Source of the DNA: Nematostella vectensis
Taxonomy: Eukaryota; Cnidaria; Anthozoa; Actiniaria; Edwardsiidae
Assembly (NCBI RefSeq): GCF_932526225.1
Contig: NC_064034.1
Span: 14,084,887-14,148,886, forward strand
Direction: 5' to 3'
Length of the DNA stretch: 64,000 nt
The position numbers were made by a program, and so were the translations under genes. Of the stretch, positions 1 through 10,039 are shown piece after piece. Below the pieces are notes generated by a model. That model was not told the DNA's origin. It searched no databases and saw only the letters and a list, made by a program, of their open reading frames with translations. Every line of letters starts with the position of its first letter. The stretch's first letter is position 1.

Positions 1-213
1 CATTTCAAGCGATTGGGCCACCACTTAGCGTGAGACACCCTAAAAGATAGCAGAATCGGAAATATACTCCTCCCCGGGCATGAAAACCCCTAAAAGATAG
101 CAGAATCGGAAAAATCCTAAAACACACCCTAAGAGATAGAAGTTGGTAAGAATATTATACCATAAAAGATAGGTCAAGCACCCCCGTCTATCTTTCTGGA
201 GAGTCCCCCCCGG
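1..213. mobile_element. hAT-like non-autonomous element, right part (left end outside window)
   Basis: The same sequence recurs at 61106-61290. The right end reads GGAGAGTCCCCCCCGG and is followed by ACCTTGCTC (214-222). The second copy, inside H6, starts at 60865 with CCAGGGGGGAGG immediately after the same ACCTTGCTC (60856-60864). An 8-9 bp target duplication and a G-rich (C)CAGGGGG terminus fit hAT-type MITEs. Inner terminal sequences around ACGGGGGTGCT are inverted between the two ends (186-190 here, near 60930 in the other copy). There is no coding potential. The shared insertion site in two Helentron-like copies means it inserted before those copies were multiplied. Confidence 0.55.
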
Positions 214-596
214 ACCTTGCTCTAATAAAAAACCCTTCCCTTGATAGAAGTTTCATTAATGTGCTACATTCTGACCAGCTTTGCCCTTGCAAAGGAACAA
301 ATGATGGATGCAACAGCATTCCAAAGATAGAATGATACAGTTAGATACACTTCAGGTGCCATATGGAAGATTAATATATCACTTATTACTGGTGATACTC
401 TATCACCAAGGAAATTAAAATTCACAAACATACCTCTAGTCATGCATTAGACATTGGTGCACTCACCCTGTAGAATATGGCCTGCTTTTTTTTATAGAAA
501 CCATGGATCCACATATGCTAATGCTACTCCAAAATTAAATGCAAGGAGGAGAACAAATTGATTTCAAACGTATTACCTATTTTAATTTATTTAGGG

Positions 597-642
<46 letters not shown>

Positions 643-1245
643 AGCAATTGGACTATAGCTTTGATAAAAAAAAAACTCATCAGTAATGAAACAACTTGAT
701 TGAGCACTCTCCTAACATTTTCTCATTAATCTTTAGGTTGATAGAAATAATGTTTTCAGATTTATCATTGAGGGCAAGTGCTTTAAAAAAGCCTATTTCA
801 CATTTACTGCTGTATCAAAGTAAGAAATCCCCTACTTTATTATCTTTAAGACATTTGCCTATTCTCATGCCTCCAAGCCTTCAGCATCAATCATGGCCCT
901 CGGGTAGTCCTTTGTTGGTTTTACCTTAATAAAAGTGAAAACAAGGATTTTTTTTTCTTTCAAAACAACATTTAAATAAATAAACACAATAGATAGTTAT
1001 GCAAGATGCAGACAATATAAGCTAAGCAAAAAGAATATAGGTAATAGGGGTTGCATTTTGTGTTTTTATTTTCGATGAGAAAATTATCTTGTGACTGTGA
1101 AGTTAATATATAGTAAGTATATATAGTATATATAAGTTATTTGTAGTTTTTATAATGTTGAAAAGGTTGCTGTATCTTCGAGAAGACTAAATACACAGAA
1201 TATAAAGACAAGAAAGGTCTTCTTTAGCAATAAATAACAGGATAT
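214..1245 (-). mobile_element. Helentron-like copy H0, partial, minus orientation
   Basis: This stretch aligns in the same direction with 22000-23070 of H4 and, from about 914, with 61291-61620 of H6. Its 3' end lies left of the window. Its 5' part is cut off at about 1245 where a gypsy fragment begins. It carries a GA microsatellite at 601-636. A short open frame at 696-929 is not conserved as protein and is not called as a gene. Together with H1 (opposite orientation) it forms an inverted pair around the gypsy fragment. Confidence 0.6.
601..636. repeat. (GA)n microsatellite
   Basis: About 18 GA units are seen directly. The equivalent place in H4 (near 22434) has only about six units, so the tract has expanded inside H0. 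Confidence 0.95.
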
Positions 1246-1249
1246 GAAA

Positions 1250-1939
1250 TCGGTGAACGAATGGTACAGACGGTAAAACAAATCCTGACGAAATGCGAAG
1301 AGAAAAATGAAGACCCTTACCTTGGTCTACTGTCCTACCGGACAAAACCAGTTGACCATAACCTGAAGTCGCCAGCTGAGTTGCTGACAAACCGGAAGTT
1401 CAGAACAACACTTCCAATGGCACAGAGGGCATCCCTCACCAGAGATGGGAGCGATGTTAAGGAAACCCTCTACAGACGCCAGACAATCCAGGAACAGAAT
1501 AACAACAGCACTGCAGGACCAAGTCTGACACCATTTGAACCTGGACAGCCTGTAGGTATGTTCGACCACCACTAAAAGACATGGCAAAAGGCTACAGTAG
1601 TCAAGCCTGCTAAGGAGCCGCGCTCGTACATAGTGTGTAACCAGGAAACTGAAGGAGTGTATCGCCGCACAAGGTCTCAGCTAAGACCTCATCACCATTT
1701 CGCGCCAGATGAAAGTCTTACTGCCCCGACGCCTGATGTTCCTACACCGCTCGACATCCCAGATGCCGCAACCCATGCGATTGGTCCAACAGCTACTGGA
1801 TACACCACAAGATCTGGGAGACCAGTTAGAGCCCCAGACAGATTGGAGATTTAAATGAACACTGATCACACGTTATATGTTAATAGAGATTTGTTATCGT
1901 TGATGTTGTTAAGCTCTTTGAACATTATAAAGAGGGGGA
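1250..1939 (+). pseudogene. Ty3/gypsy integrase C-terminal fragment
   Basis: The frame at 1261-1575 looks like the end of a retrotransposon integrase: a helix with MVQTVKQIL, then LSYRTKP and SPAELL, the usual order after the catalytic glutamate. It continues past an in-frame TAA (1573-1575) into 1633-1854, which ends with TGYTTRSGRPVRAPDRLEI, a tail typical of gypsy polyproteins (TRSGR...). The catalytic core, RT and protease are absent, so this is a 5'-truncated remnant. A purine tract (AAGAGGGGGA) just before 1940 is the polypurine tract. It lies between two oppositely oriented Helentron-like copies. Confidence 0.75.
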
Positions 1940-2091
1940 TGTAACACAACCAGTGACCGACATGTATTGCGTGACTTTCGCGCCATAGTTATTCATTATG
2001 TTAATTTATGCATGTAGCTGTATACTTATGTACAAACTTGTACGATACGCACGAGTATCATAATAAACCCTCCACTTCACGAAACTCGACA
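1940..2091 (+). repeat. 3' LTR of the gypsy fragment
   Basis: It starts TGTAACACAACC directly after the polypurine tract and contains an AATAAA signal near 2062. It ends ...CTCGACA, where sequence shared with H2 (15415 onward) resumes. No partner 5' LTR is in the window. The exact right end is inferred from where the H2 similarity begins. Confidence 0.6.
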
Positions 2092-3077
2092 AGCCTTCAG
2101 GCACACACCGCTGTTGCCAGTTCATTACTTTCATTTAAGATCTTAGTTTCGAAATAGAGCTGAATAAACTATTATAATGTACTGTTTTAGTCTTATTTAT
2201 TTATGTATATTAATTTATCTTGGTATAATGCAACTCAGCTTACAGTAACCGAGCATTTAAACAGAAAATTCGTGGTCTAACAAGCAATTTGAGCATAACA
2301 ACATCCTTTGATATTCTTCGTTCTCTCTTTACTTTATTGTCAGCGTTGAGATATTTAATCAAGGCTGACAAATATCTTCCTGTCATATATTGCTAAAGAA
2401 GACCTTTCTTGCCTTTATATCCTGTGTATTAGTCTTTTTTAAGATACAGCAACTTTTTCAACATTATCATAAATACTTTACAGTTACAAGAGAATTTTTT
2501 CTTCGAAAATAAAAACCAAAAATGCAACCTATATTTTTTTTGCTCAAGCTTATATTGTCTGCATCTTGCATACTATCTAATGTGTTTATTTATTTTTATT
2601 CAAATAGTTATGGAAAATTAGTAAGGTTATATGGGATGATAAAAATATTAAGAAAAACAAATACCCAAGTTAATTGTTTTCACTTTTATTTAGTTTAAAC
2701 CAACCAAAGACTACCTGAGGGTCATGCTTGATGCTAAAGGCTGGAAGCATAAGAATAGGCAAATGTAGCCGGGCTTTCTTACTTTAATACAGCAGTATAA
2801 GTGTAATAGGGTTTTTAGAGCAAGATACTTTGTGTCAAAGATACTGTAAATCTGTCAAACATTTAATAATAATAATAATAATAATAATTTATTAATTTAT
2901 ATTGCGCTTTTTTCATATAATGATCAAAAGCGCATTACAATATAACTAAATGTTGAACTAATATATACAATAAAATTTACAATTATAATCGAAAATAATA
3001 TGAAATAATAGATTCACAGGAAAAATATTGAATAATAATAAAAATAAAAATATCTTTATATTGATGATTATGTGATA

Positions 3078-5462
3078 TCAAGTGTTAAAAGCTAATTTAA
3101 AAAGATGAGTCTTAAGTTGCGCTTTAAAATTAAAGATACTGCAATTGATGGTGCGAAGATTTGCATGGAGAGCGTTCCATAATGTAGGTGCAGCACCACT
3201 AAACGATCTGTCACCGAAAGACTTCATCATTTTTCCTGAGGGATGCATTAAAGAAAGGCCCTCATTTGAGCGCAGTGAATAGCGCGCGTTATTCTTAATT
3301 CTAATGAGATCAGTTATGTAACGAGGAGCTAGCCCCTGAAGAGCTTTGAAAGTGATTAGCAAGATTTTAAATTTAACCCGATACCTTACAGGCAACCAAT
3401 GAAGATTTCTTAGCACAGGCGTAATATGATCGTACTTTTTGCATGACGTGAGCAGCCTAGCTGCAGCATTCTGCACCCTTTGCAATTTACCCATTTCTCG
3501 TTCTGGTAATCCATAAAGGAGTCCATTACAAAAATCTATTCTACTGGTAACAAAGGCATGTAACACCATTTCTAGTTTATCCCTAGGCAAAAATTGGCTT
3601 ATTCTCTTAATATTGTGCAGCCAGAAAAACGCTGAACTACAAGACTTAAAAATATGGGTCGACATAGAAAAATGTGAGTCGAACCAGGCACCAAGATTGC
3701 GCACTTCTAAAACGGGCATAATATCTATATTGCCAACACGAACTGAACAATTATCTACTTTCAACAGCTGTTGTTTCGATCCGATAACAAGAAATTCAGT
3801 TTTATCGTCATTGATTTTTAACTTGTCCTGGTACATCAAAGTACGTAAGTTATTGATGCATCGTTCCATAGCATCCAAAGAATCCGCTAGGTCCGTCTCA
3901 CTATTGGGATCAAAAGATAGATAAAGTTGTGTGTCGTCAGCGTAACAATGTGCATCCGGCATATGGGCTTGTACTATCTCAAAGAGCTTGGAGGTGTAAA
4001 GTACAAACAGAAGCGGGCCAAGACAGCTGCCCTGTGGGACACCAAAACGCAGATCAAAGCTGTCCGACGTCACCCCCTCAAACAACACACGCTGGCTGCG
4101 CCCTGATAAATATGACGTAAACCACTCCAAAGCCTTCCCACCGATGCCGAAGCTAGCAGTTAGACGTTGGAGCAAAATTGAGTGATCAACTGTATCAAAT
4201 GCAGCACTTAAATCTAAGAGTACAAGTAATGTAACGCGCTGCGAGTTCATATTCAATAATATATCATTAGCAACTTTGACCAACGCCGTTTCCGTACTGT
4301 GATGCTTGCGGTATGCAGACTGTAATAGCGGATAAAGCGCTGACTGAATAAGGTGATTAATCGTCTGATTGAAAACTGCACGCTCAATGAGCTTGGAAAC
4401 ATAAGCTAAATTGCTCACAGGACGCAAGTTCTCGAAGATAGATTCCAATCCCTGTTTCTTTAACAGTGGTACGACAATAGCCTCTTTCCAGCAGTCAGGA
4501 AAAATTCCTGATTCTAACGAGTTATTGATTAGCTTGGTGATCACGGAAACAAGTGGCTCACTACAGGATTTCAACAAGTGCGTAGGTATGGGATCGAGGC
4601 AACAAGAAGTACATTTCGAATTCTTAATGAGCATGCGTACATCTTCCTCAGTCAACAACTTGAAAGCTTCCATTCGAGGGACTAGAGAGACCGTTTCTAC
4701 AGTACAGTCATTCACCAAATCACTGCTCTGTACATTCTCCGAGGCACTACAACCCTTGTCAAGCTCATCACGCAGTCGGTTGATTTTTTCCACAAAATAC
4801 TTTCCTATGTCGTTGGCCAATGCTGATTTATCCGCATAGTCCGAGAAGCATAGTGAGTTCTTTTCCACAAAAAGATTTTTCACAGCACGAAAGAACTTGC
4901 CTTGATTATCAGAATTCTGACTGACAAAGTCAGTCAAAAAAGCAGATTTGGCTTCTTTCAGCAAATACGTCACATGATTTTTGTGTCGTTTGAATGAGGC
5001 GAGATCATCAGCAGACCTAGTAGTTCTCCATTTTCTTTCTGCGTGCCTGCGCACTCTCTTAGCCTCACGGATTTCCTCAGAATACCAGGGCACTTGGGGT
5101 CTGACTGTAACTGTTTTCGTCTTGAGTGGCGCATGGCGATCGAGTAATCCAGCAAGTGTTTTGTTATAACAGTCGACCAATTGCACAGTCTCCGAAGGTG
5201 GGTCCTGACACAGTTCCGAGGCAGACAAATCACTCATGAATGCTGTTGTGTCAATAGCCTTCGCCTTCCTAAAGGATACCTTTTTCCTAGAGAACTCCGG
5301 CATTGAAACATTTATGGCGAAAAATGCTATACAATGGTCTGAGAAATAAGAGCCAGGTCGGACATCATGTATGAGACTAGAATCTAGAGTCCTTGAGATA
5401 AGCAAATCCAAGGTGTTCCCAGAGATATGAGTAGGGAAGTTAATGTGCTGCTGTAGACCCAT
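3078..5462 (-). CDS. L2/CR1-type ORF2: end of endonuclease plus reverse transcriptase
   Basis: 794 codons are open. The first ~50 residues complete the APE endonuclease domain (NTLDLLIS, then SDHCIAFF with the SDH motif). A linker follows with VPWYSEEI. The reverse transcriptase has LLVLLDLSAAFDTVDH (first catalytic Asp), GVPQGSCLGPLLF, and [10 protein letters not shown] with the catalytic YADD. The C-terminal part, with NGLLYGLP, RVQNAAARLL and LHWLPVRYRVKFK, is characteristic of L2/CR1/Jockey-group elements. The ATG at 5460-5462 is only the first Met after a stop (TAA at 5466-5468) that lies in the same frame as the upstream endonuclease; the natural start is farther upstream. RT motifs are intact, so decay is recent. 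Confidence 0.9.
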   Translation of the reverse strand: MGLQQHINFPTHISGNTLDLLISRTLDSSLIHDVRPGSYFSDHCIAFFAINVSMPEFSRKKVSFRKAKAIDTTAFMSDLSASELCQDPPSETVQLVDCYNKTLAGLLDRHAPLKTKTVTVRPQVPWYSEEIREAKRVRRHAERKWRTTRSADDLASFKRHKNHVTYLLKEAKSAFLTDFVSQNSDNQGKFFRAVKNLFVEKNSLCFSDYADKSALANDIGKYFVEKINRLRDELDKGCSASENVQSSDLVNDCTVETVSLVPRMEAFKLLTEEDVRMLIKNSKCTSCCLDPIPTHLLKSCSEPLVSVITKLINNSLESGIFPDCWKEAIVVPLLKKQGLESIFENLRPVSNLAYVSKLIERAVFNQTINHLIQSALYPLLQSAYRKHHSTETALVKVANDILLNMNSQRVTLLVLLDLSAAFDTVDHSILLQRLTASFGIGGKALEWFTSYLSGRSQRVLFEGVTSDSFDLRFGVPQGSCLGPLLFVLYTSKLFEIVQAHMPDAHCYADDTQLYLSFDPNSETDLADSLDAMERCINNLRTLMYQDKLKINDDKTEFLVIGSKQQLLKVDNCSVRVGNIDIMPVLEVRNLGAWFDSHFSMSTHIFKSCSSAFFWLHNIKRISQFLPRDKLEMVLHAFVTSRIDFCNGLLYGLPEREMGKLQRVQNAAARLLTSCKKYDHITPVLRNLHWLPVRYRVKFKILLITFKALQGLAPRYITDLIRIKNNARYSLRSNEGLSLMHPSGKMMKSFGDRSFSGAAPTLWNALHANLRTINCSIFNFKAQLKTHLFKLAFNT

Positions 5463-6154
5463 TGATTACAGTAGATCTAAGAAGCGAGCTGCATCGTTAT
5501 CAGAATCGATATTAACATGGATATTGAAATCACCAGTCAACACCAGAGGCTCAGTTGTCATGACAACAGACTCCAGGAACTCGGCGAATTCCGAGATAAA
5601 CATGCTCACAGTGAGCGGATGACTTGACGAGTATGGTGGCCTATAGATGGCAAGTAAACGCAGACGAGTAGAGCCAGACACGAATACTCAAAAGAATCAT
5701 AAATACCCGCTCTTGCTTTTTTAATTACAAGTGAGTCCCGTGCTAATATACCAGTACCACCCCCATTTCTGTCTGAGCGAGGGTGATCGAGTAGCCTGTA
5801 TCCCGGCGGTGTGGCAGCAATCCTAGCCGCAGAATCTCCAGGTTTTAACCAGGTTTCGGTAATAACCGCAATGTCGACATTAGAATCGCAAATATGGTCA
5901 ACAAAGTCAGGCGCTTTGTTCCTAATTGACCGGGCATTGAGAACACAACACCTCAAAAACTGAGGTCTATTGTTGTGAACAATTGCCGGCTCTGTCAATG
6001 GAACTCGTACCAGATTTGAATAATGGCGCGGAAGATTTTTTGGTTTCGTCTTGGTATGATTTAAATTGTTCTTATGTTGAGGGCCAGGATTCATAGACAC
6101 ATCAGAGTAGATTGTAATGTCGATTGGTGGATCATGTCCGACTACCATTAACAC
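5463..6154 (-). pseudogene. L2 ORF2 N-terminus: 2A-like peptide and APE endonuclease, broken
   Basis: From an ATG at 6154 the frame has IYSDVSMNPGPQ near the N-terminus, then CCVLNARSIRNK, VITETWL and HPRSDRNGGGTGIL, the endonuclease core with its catalytic Glu in TETWL. The frame breaks near 5690 and continues in another frame at 5466-5681 with LLAIYRPPYSSS and LVLTGDFNIHV (GDFN motif), ending in an in-frame TAA before the 794-codon frame. SDVSMNPGP resembles the 2A consensus D(V/I)ExNPGP, with Ser in place of Glu; APE-type elements are known to carry 2A-like peptides near this site. An upstream frame at 6187-6402, opening MAAKSGSPVF with a hydrophobic stretch, may be part of ORF1 or the 5' leader; I do not recognise it. 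Confidence 0.8.
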
Positions 6155-8029
6155 AGTTTGTCCTCGCTTTGACCATCTTGAAAGACTCAGTTCCGAAAAC
6201 CAAACTTCGACAAAAAGACCTTAACGAGCTGGCCAAGATCGATAACTGCCACTACTCTAAAACAAGATGAAGGCAGAAGTCGATTTTTCATATACGGCTC
6301 GGCGATTATCTTAGAGAGCTTTGGGTCCGGGTTAAAAAACACAAGATAACAAAATAGCACAGAAAATATCATAAACACCGGAGACCCACTCTTAGCCGCC
6401 ATCTTCCTTGTCTGACCACACTACCAAGGAAACTTGCCTTGCGTTTTTCAGCTCTGCTAGTCGCGGTAGTACAGAGAATATCTCCGCTGTTAAGGGCTTC
6501 GCTTGTCTCGCTTGTCAATACATTTGATAGCCCTTGCTAGATCCATTTGTTGTGTTGTAGTAGCTCCCTCTGCAAGCGTATAAGAGAGCCACCCGTGCAG
6601 ATTTAACGACACCATACAACTATTCAACTTTTTATCAACCTGAAGATAATGAGGAAAGGGGAAATAATAGGAGAGTGCTCAATCAAGTTGTAGCTATAGT
6701 GTTAAAGTTTTTATCAAAAATATAGTCCCAGTTTCTTTTTTCTCTCTCTATTGACTATTTTTATATGCAATTGATAATTATTTGCTGTTTTCCCCTCTGC
6801 ACCCTGAATAAATTAAAATAGGTTAGGTTTGAAATTAGACATTTTCATTTAGCACTAATCAGTAATATCAAGGATTTGTTTTTAATTTGCTTCCCAAGTC
6901 AATTTGTTCTCCTCCATTTGATTGCATTATTAAATTACAAAATTAAAATTTTGTAGTAGCATTAGCATGTGTGGATAAAATAAAAACAGCAGGCCACCAT
7001 GCTAAAGGATGGGTTCACCAATATGTAATGCATGACTGAGGTATATTTGTGGATTTTAATTTCCTTGGTGATGGAGTATCACTAGTAAGTGGCACCTGAA
7101 GTGTATCTAACTATATCATTCTGTCTTTGGAATGCTGTTTCATCCATTATATGTTTCTTTGCAAGGGCAAAGCCAGTCAGAATGTAGCTAGTGCTAGTGT
7201 AGTAGCGTACATGAATGGAACTTCTATAAAAGGGTTTTTATTAGGGCAAGGTACTTACTTAATAAATTATATAAAGATAACAAACTTGTGCTTTTTCAAT
7301 AATAAATCTATAAAGAAAACAGTTTTATATCAAACCTAAAGGTAATAGGGAAAGGGAAAATGTTAGGAAAGTGCTCAGTCAAGCTATTATTGCATTTTTG
7401 TCATATATTTTTCTATAGTAGATTCACATTTTTTCAAATAGAGTCACATTTCTCCCTTTCAACTCCCCATTGACTTTCTGTTTATTTGTTTATTTATTCC
7501 TCTCTACCCCAAACATAACTCAATGAACATGGTTTGGTTTGAAATTAAAGAAATTTCAGTAATTTAGTATTTTCCTCCATTGCATTCATTTTTGAGTAGC
7601 TAGTATGGGTGGATCCAGGGTTTCTAAAAACAACTGGCCAAAGGGTGGGTGCACTAATATGTATTAATTTCAACACATTCTTCTGAATAATCAGTTGCAG
7701 TACATGGAAACTACAGAATGGCATCTAAATCTTTGAAATGCTGTTACATCCTAAATATATTCTTTACAAGGCCGAAGATTGTTATTATGCTGTTTTGATA
7801 AAAAAATATGCATAGTGGAACAAATAAGAATTGACCATTAGACTCTTGAAAAACATTGTCATCAACTGAGGCACCTTGAACTTTGACAGCCTTTTTTACA
7901 CCAGGTTTACTGCATATTTAATATTATTAAATGAGTGCTTGCTTGATCCATTTGGAGGGGCCAATAAAATTCATAATTACATGGCAGTAAAAATTGCTTT
8001 TTTAATCTCATTAAAAAACATTTTTTTAT

Positions 8030-8080
8030 GCTGGCTCCGCTTTTAGGCAGTGCCTAAATCTATATATTAGCGGAGCCAGC
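8030..8080 (+). other. Head-to-tail junction of Helentron-like copies H1 and H2
   Basis: In order: GCTGGCTCCGC (8030-8040, 3' subterminal inverted repeat), a palindrome TTTAGGCA-G-TGCCTAAA (8042-8058), TCTATATATTA (8059-8069), then GCGGAGCCAGC (8070-8080, 5' terminus of the next copy) followed by GC-rich GCGGCAGCAGGCCGCGCGCG. Single 3' termini elsewhere (21481, 39715, 59746 on the opposite strand) share sequence only through CTATATATT, and single 5' termini (24157, 62519) begin at GCGG. That fixes the boundary at about 8069/8070. Confidence 0.75.
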
Positions 8081-8444
8081 GCGGCAGCAGGCCGCGCGCG
8101 GAGCTACATAGGTAGAGAAATATGGTAAGCTATGCGACTTGGTTTTGTTGTCATCGCGTGGTTACACTGTAGTGTCTCAAACCAGCCAGCCAGTAAAACA
8201 GCCGCGCCACTCTCAAGCCCCTCTCGGTTCTGACGCTTTAATGTGTTTTTAAAAAGCTTGAAAAAAGTATTTAATGAGAAAATACGCAGATTCAAATAGG
8301 CTGAAGTCTTTGAGGAACTGGAGTACGAGCCGATAGTAAAATCTACCCGAGTGTTAGTGAATCCCGCCCGTGGCAGCAGCTAAAAAGAGGACTCAGAAAG
8401 GCTCTACACTATACCATTCTGTATTCATTCACGTCTTATATCTA

Positions 8445-8625
8445 TGTAAGGAGATCCTGAGAAGAAAGGGCCTTTAGATTGATGTCTGTTATCAGCTATA
8501 AAAATTATTCACTTGTGTCAACAAGTTTCTTGCTAGCAGAAAGTCGACACAACACAACCACAGGTGACAAACAGAAAGCACCAAAAAAAAATCACTGTCA
8601 AGTTGAGTTATAGACGATGATCTGT
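8445..8625 (+). promoter_or_regulatory. Conserved TATA box, leader exon and 5' splice site (H2 copy)
   Basis: GCTATAAAAATTATTC is followed by a leader (CACTTGTGTCAACAAGTTTC...). In H3 the same leader ends in a good 5' splice site, CCAAG/GTGAGT, at 17191-17200; in H2 the site has decayed to AAGTTGAGT. Copies are at 17021-17200 (H3), 14780-14948 (second H2 fragment) and, on the minus strand, 23600-23790 (H4) and 61900-62090 (H6). Conservation in copies with and without the captured gene suggests it is the family's own promoter or an early acquisition. Promoter activity is inferred. Confidence 0.5.
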
Positions 8626-9012
8626 ATTGGGAATATTGCAGTTTTTTTTTTCTTTTATTGTTGTGCTTTTATAATCCTCGTTTGTTCGTGTTTTTTTTTC
8701 ATAACCAATCGCTCAAACTAAAACAACGTACCTGCTTTAGTTTGACGTCAACAGTTAGTTTGAAATACATTATTTAGTTTGATTCTGCTGCTAAGCTTTT
8801 TTTTATTTTGATGTGGCAATATTTGGTTGTTTTAATTGAGTTATTAATCTTGTATTTAAATGCATTTTTAGTAGAAACTGCTAAGCCCTATTCTGTTGCG
8901 TTAAGTTATCTTTCTGCAATGTAATTGTGTAAACATGTTACAGTAGTCAGACACTTAAAATATAGCATAAATGTTAGTTGTGTAAGTTTTTACTACCTCA
9001 AATATTGCACAA

Positions 9013-9941
9013 ATGATAAAGAATAGGATGACTCGCTTACGGTTAGGTTTTATAGCTATTATCGTCTCGACGATGTTTCTAACAACATTTGTTTTAAAAG
9101 GTTTGAATCCTAAACAAACAGATTTCATTCCTGAGCAGTATGCCCACTGGGTTGAATCAGAGGTAGAACCGACTGCAAAACCCTTCTGTCGGTATATATT
9201 GGAGTGCCTCTCACATGGTAAATGGAAAAAGAAGGCGTGGGTGACACCAGAACACGAACGAGATCGAGACAACAAAGACATTGCTCTTCGCGAGTTGCGA
9301 GATAAACCGGCAAAACTCTCGCCTCGATTTATTGCGGGCCAGAGTACGGTGCAAAAACTGGACCTACGTATAGATATGACCTTTCATCAGTTTGCGAGCC
9401 AGACAGTCCGACTACTTGCTGTAGCGAATAAATAACCGGCCTGTGTGGTAACGGAACGAGCAACTGTAACTGTGAAGGGTGTACTGATTTCAGCGAAGTC
9501 ATATCCGCCGAGTTGTACGACTGGGTTCCACAGAACGAGGCGTGTGTAGTAAAAAACTACTCAAGCGAAGAAGCTTGCAGAGTGGTTTACAAAAAAAAAA
9601 AAAAAACTAGACGCTTTCTTCCTAGTCGGAGACTCACAAATGCGGCATTTCAGTAATGCTCTTTTAATCCTTTTTACCAATGATCCAGAGCAGGGAACTG
9701 TATCCCCCAACTCCGGTAATTGCCAAAGGCGAGCGACAGTTCGTCGACAGTGGGAAAGCGATGTGCAATGGAAAGAATGTCGAGAACCAGTCGTACAGCA
9801 ACTCGTATCGAAAATGGAAAATCTATTGAATTATTTATAGCTTTATATGCAAAGCAAGAACGATGGAATTTCCACCTTTCTTCTGATGTGTTACACTTAA
9901 GAATACTTAGTCTTAATCGTCTCTTAGCTCCAGAACCATAA
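9013..9941 (+). pseudogene. Type II membrane PC-esterase-like protein, N-terminal part, broken (H2)
   Basis: It starts MIKNRMTRLRL, followed by a hydrophobic signal anchor (GFIAIIVSTMFLTTFVLKGL, residues ~12-31), the pattern of Golgi type II enzymes. Next come a lumenal stretch with ELRDKPAKLS and, after a frame break near 9325, a Cys-rich segment. At 9620-9680 a frame reads FLVGDSQMRHFSNALLILF. GDSxMRH matches block I (GDS) of PC-esterase/SGNH acyl-esterases such as CASD1, NXPE and plant PMR5. The catalytic Asp-His block (DxxH) is not visible. Breaks: a frameshift, in-frame stops, and a run of 16 A at 9591-9606 where H3 has only eight. 9942-10040 is AT-rich with nothing recognised. Confidence 0.6.
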
Positions 9942-10039
9942 TAATTTTTATTTTAAATATGCATACGTATATTCAATTAAATATACAGATTTTTTTGTCT
10001 ACTGTACTTTTTTTGCACATTTCAAATTTTGCATAATGC

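Larger units (their letters stand above)
2862..6625 (-). mobile_element. L2/CR1-type non-LTR retrotransposon, nearly full length
   Basis: It is read on the minus strand. The 3' end is an (ATT)n-type tail (2865-2889 on + as AAT units) preceded by a hairpin whose arms are GCGCTTTT and AAAAGCGC (2904-2933), the kind of 3' structure seen in L2/CR1 elements. Upstream lie the reverse transcriptase ORF and an APE-type endonuclease. The flanks at 2861 and 6626 rejoin sequence that is continuous in H4, so insertion into H1 is clear although the target duplication is not. Damage is light: one frameshift and one in-frame stop in the endonuclease part. Confidence 0.85.
2092..8069 (+). mobile_element. Helentron-like copy H1, 5'-truncated, split by an L2 element
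   Basis: 2092-2861 matches 15415-16140 of H2, and 6626-8069 matches the 3' half of H4 read in reverse. Together they form one plus-oriented copy with the L2 element at 2862-6625 inserted in it. The 3' end is complete: GCTGGCTCCGC (8030-8040), palindrome TTTTAGGCAGTGCCTAAA (8041-8058), then TCTATATATT. The 5' end is missing. I see no protein-coding gene in 6626-8069, only AT-rich sequence conserved among copies. Confidence 0.65.

Noticed and set aside
4411-4839. 142-residue plus-strand frame
   Set aside because: It is antisense to the L2 reverse transcriptase ORF and has no independent support.
8041-8058. Palindrome as a bacterial-type terminator
   Set aside because: The window is eukaryotic, and the hairpin is a fixed part of the Helentron-like 3' end in every copy.
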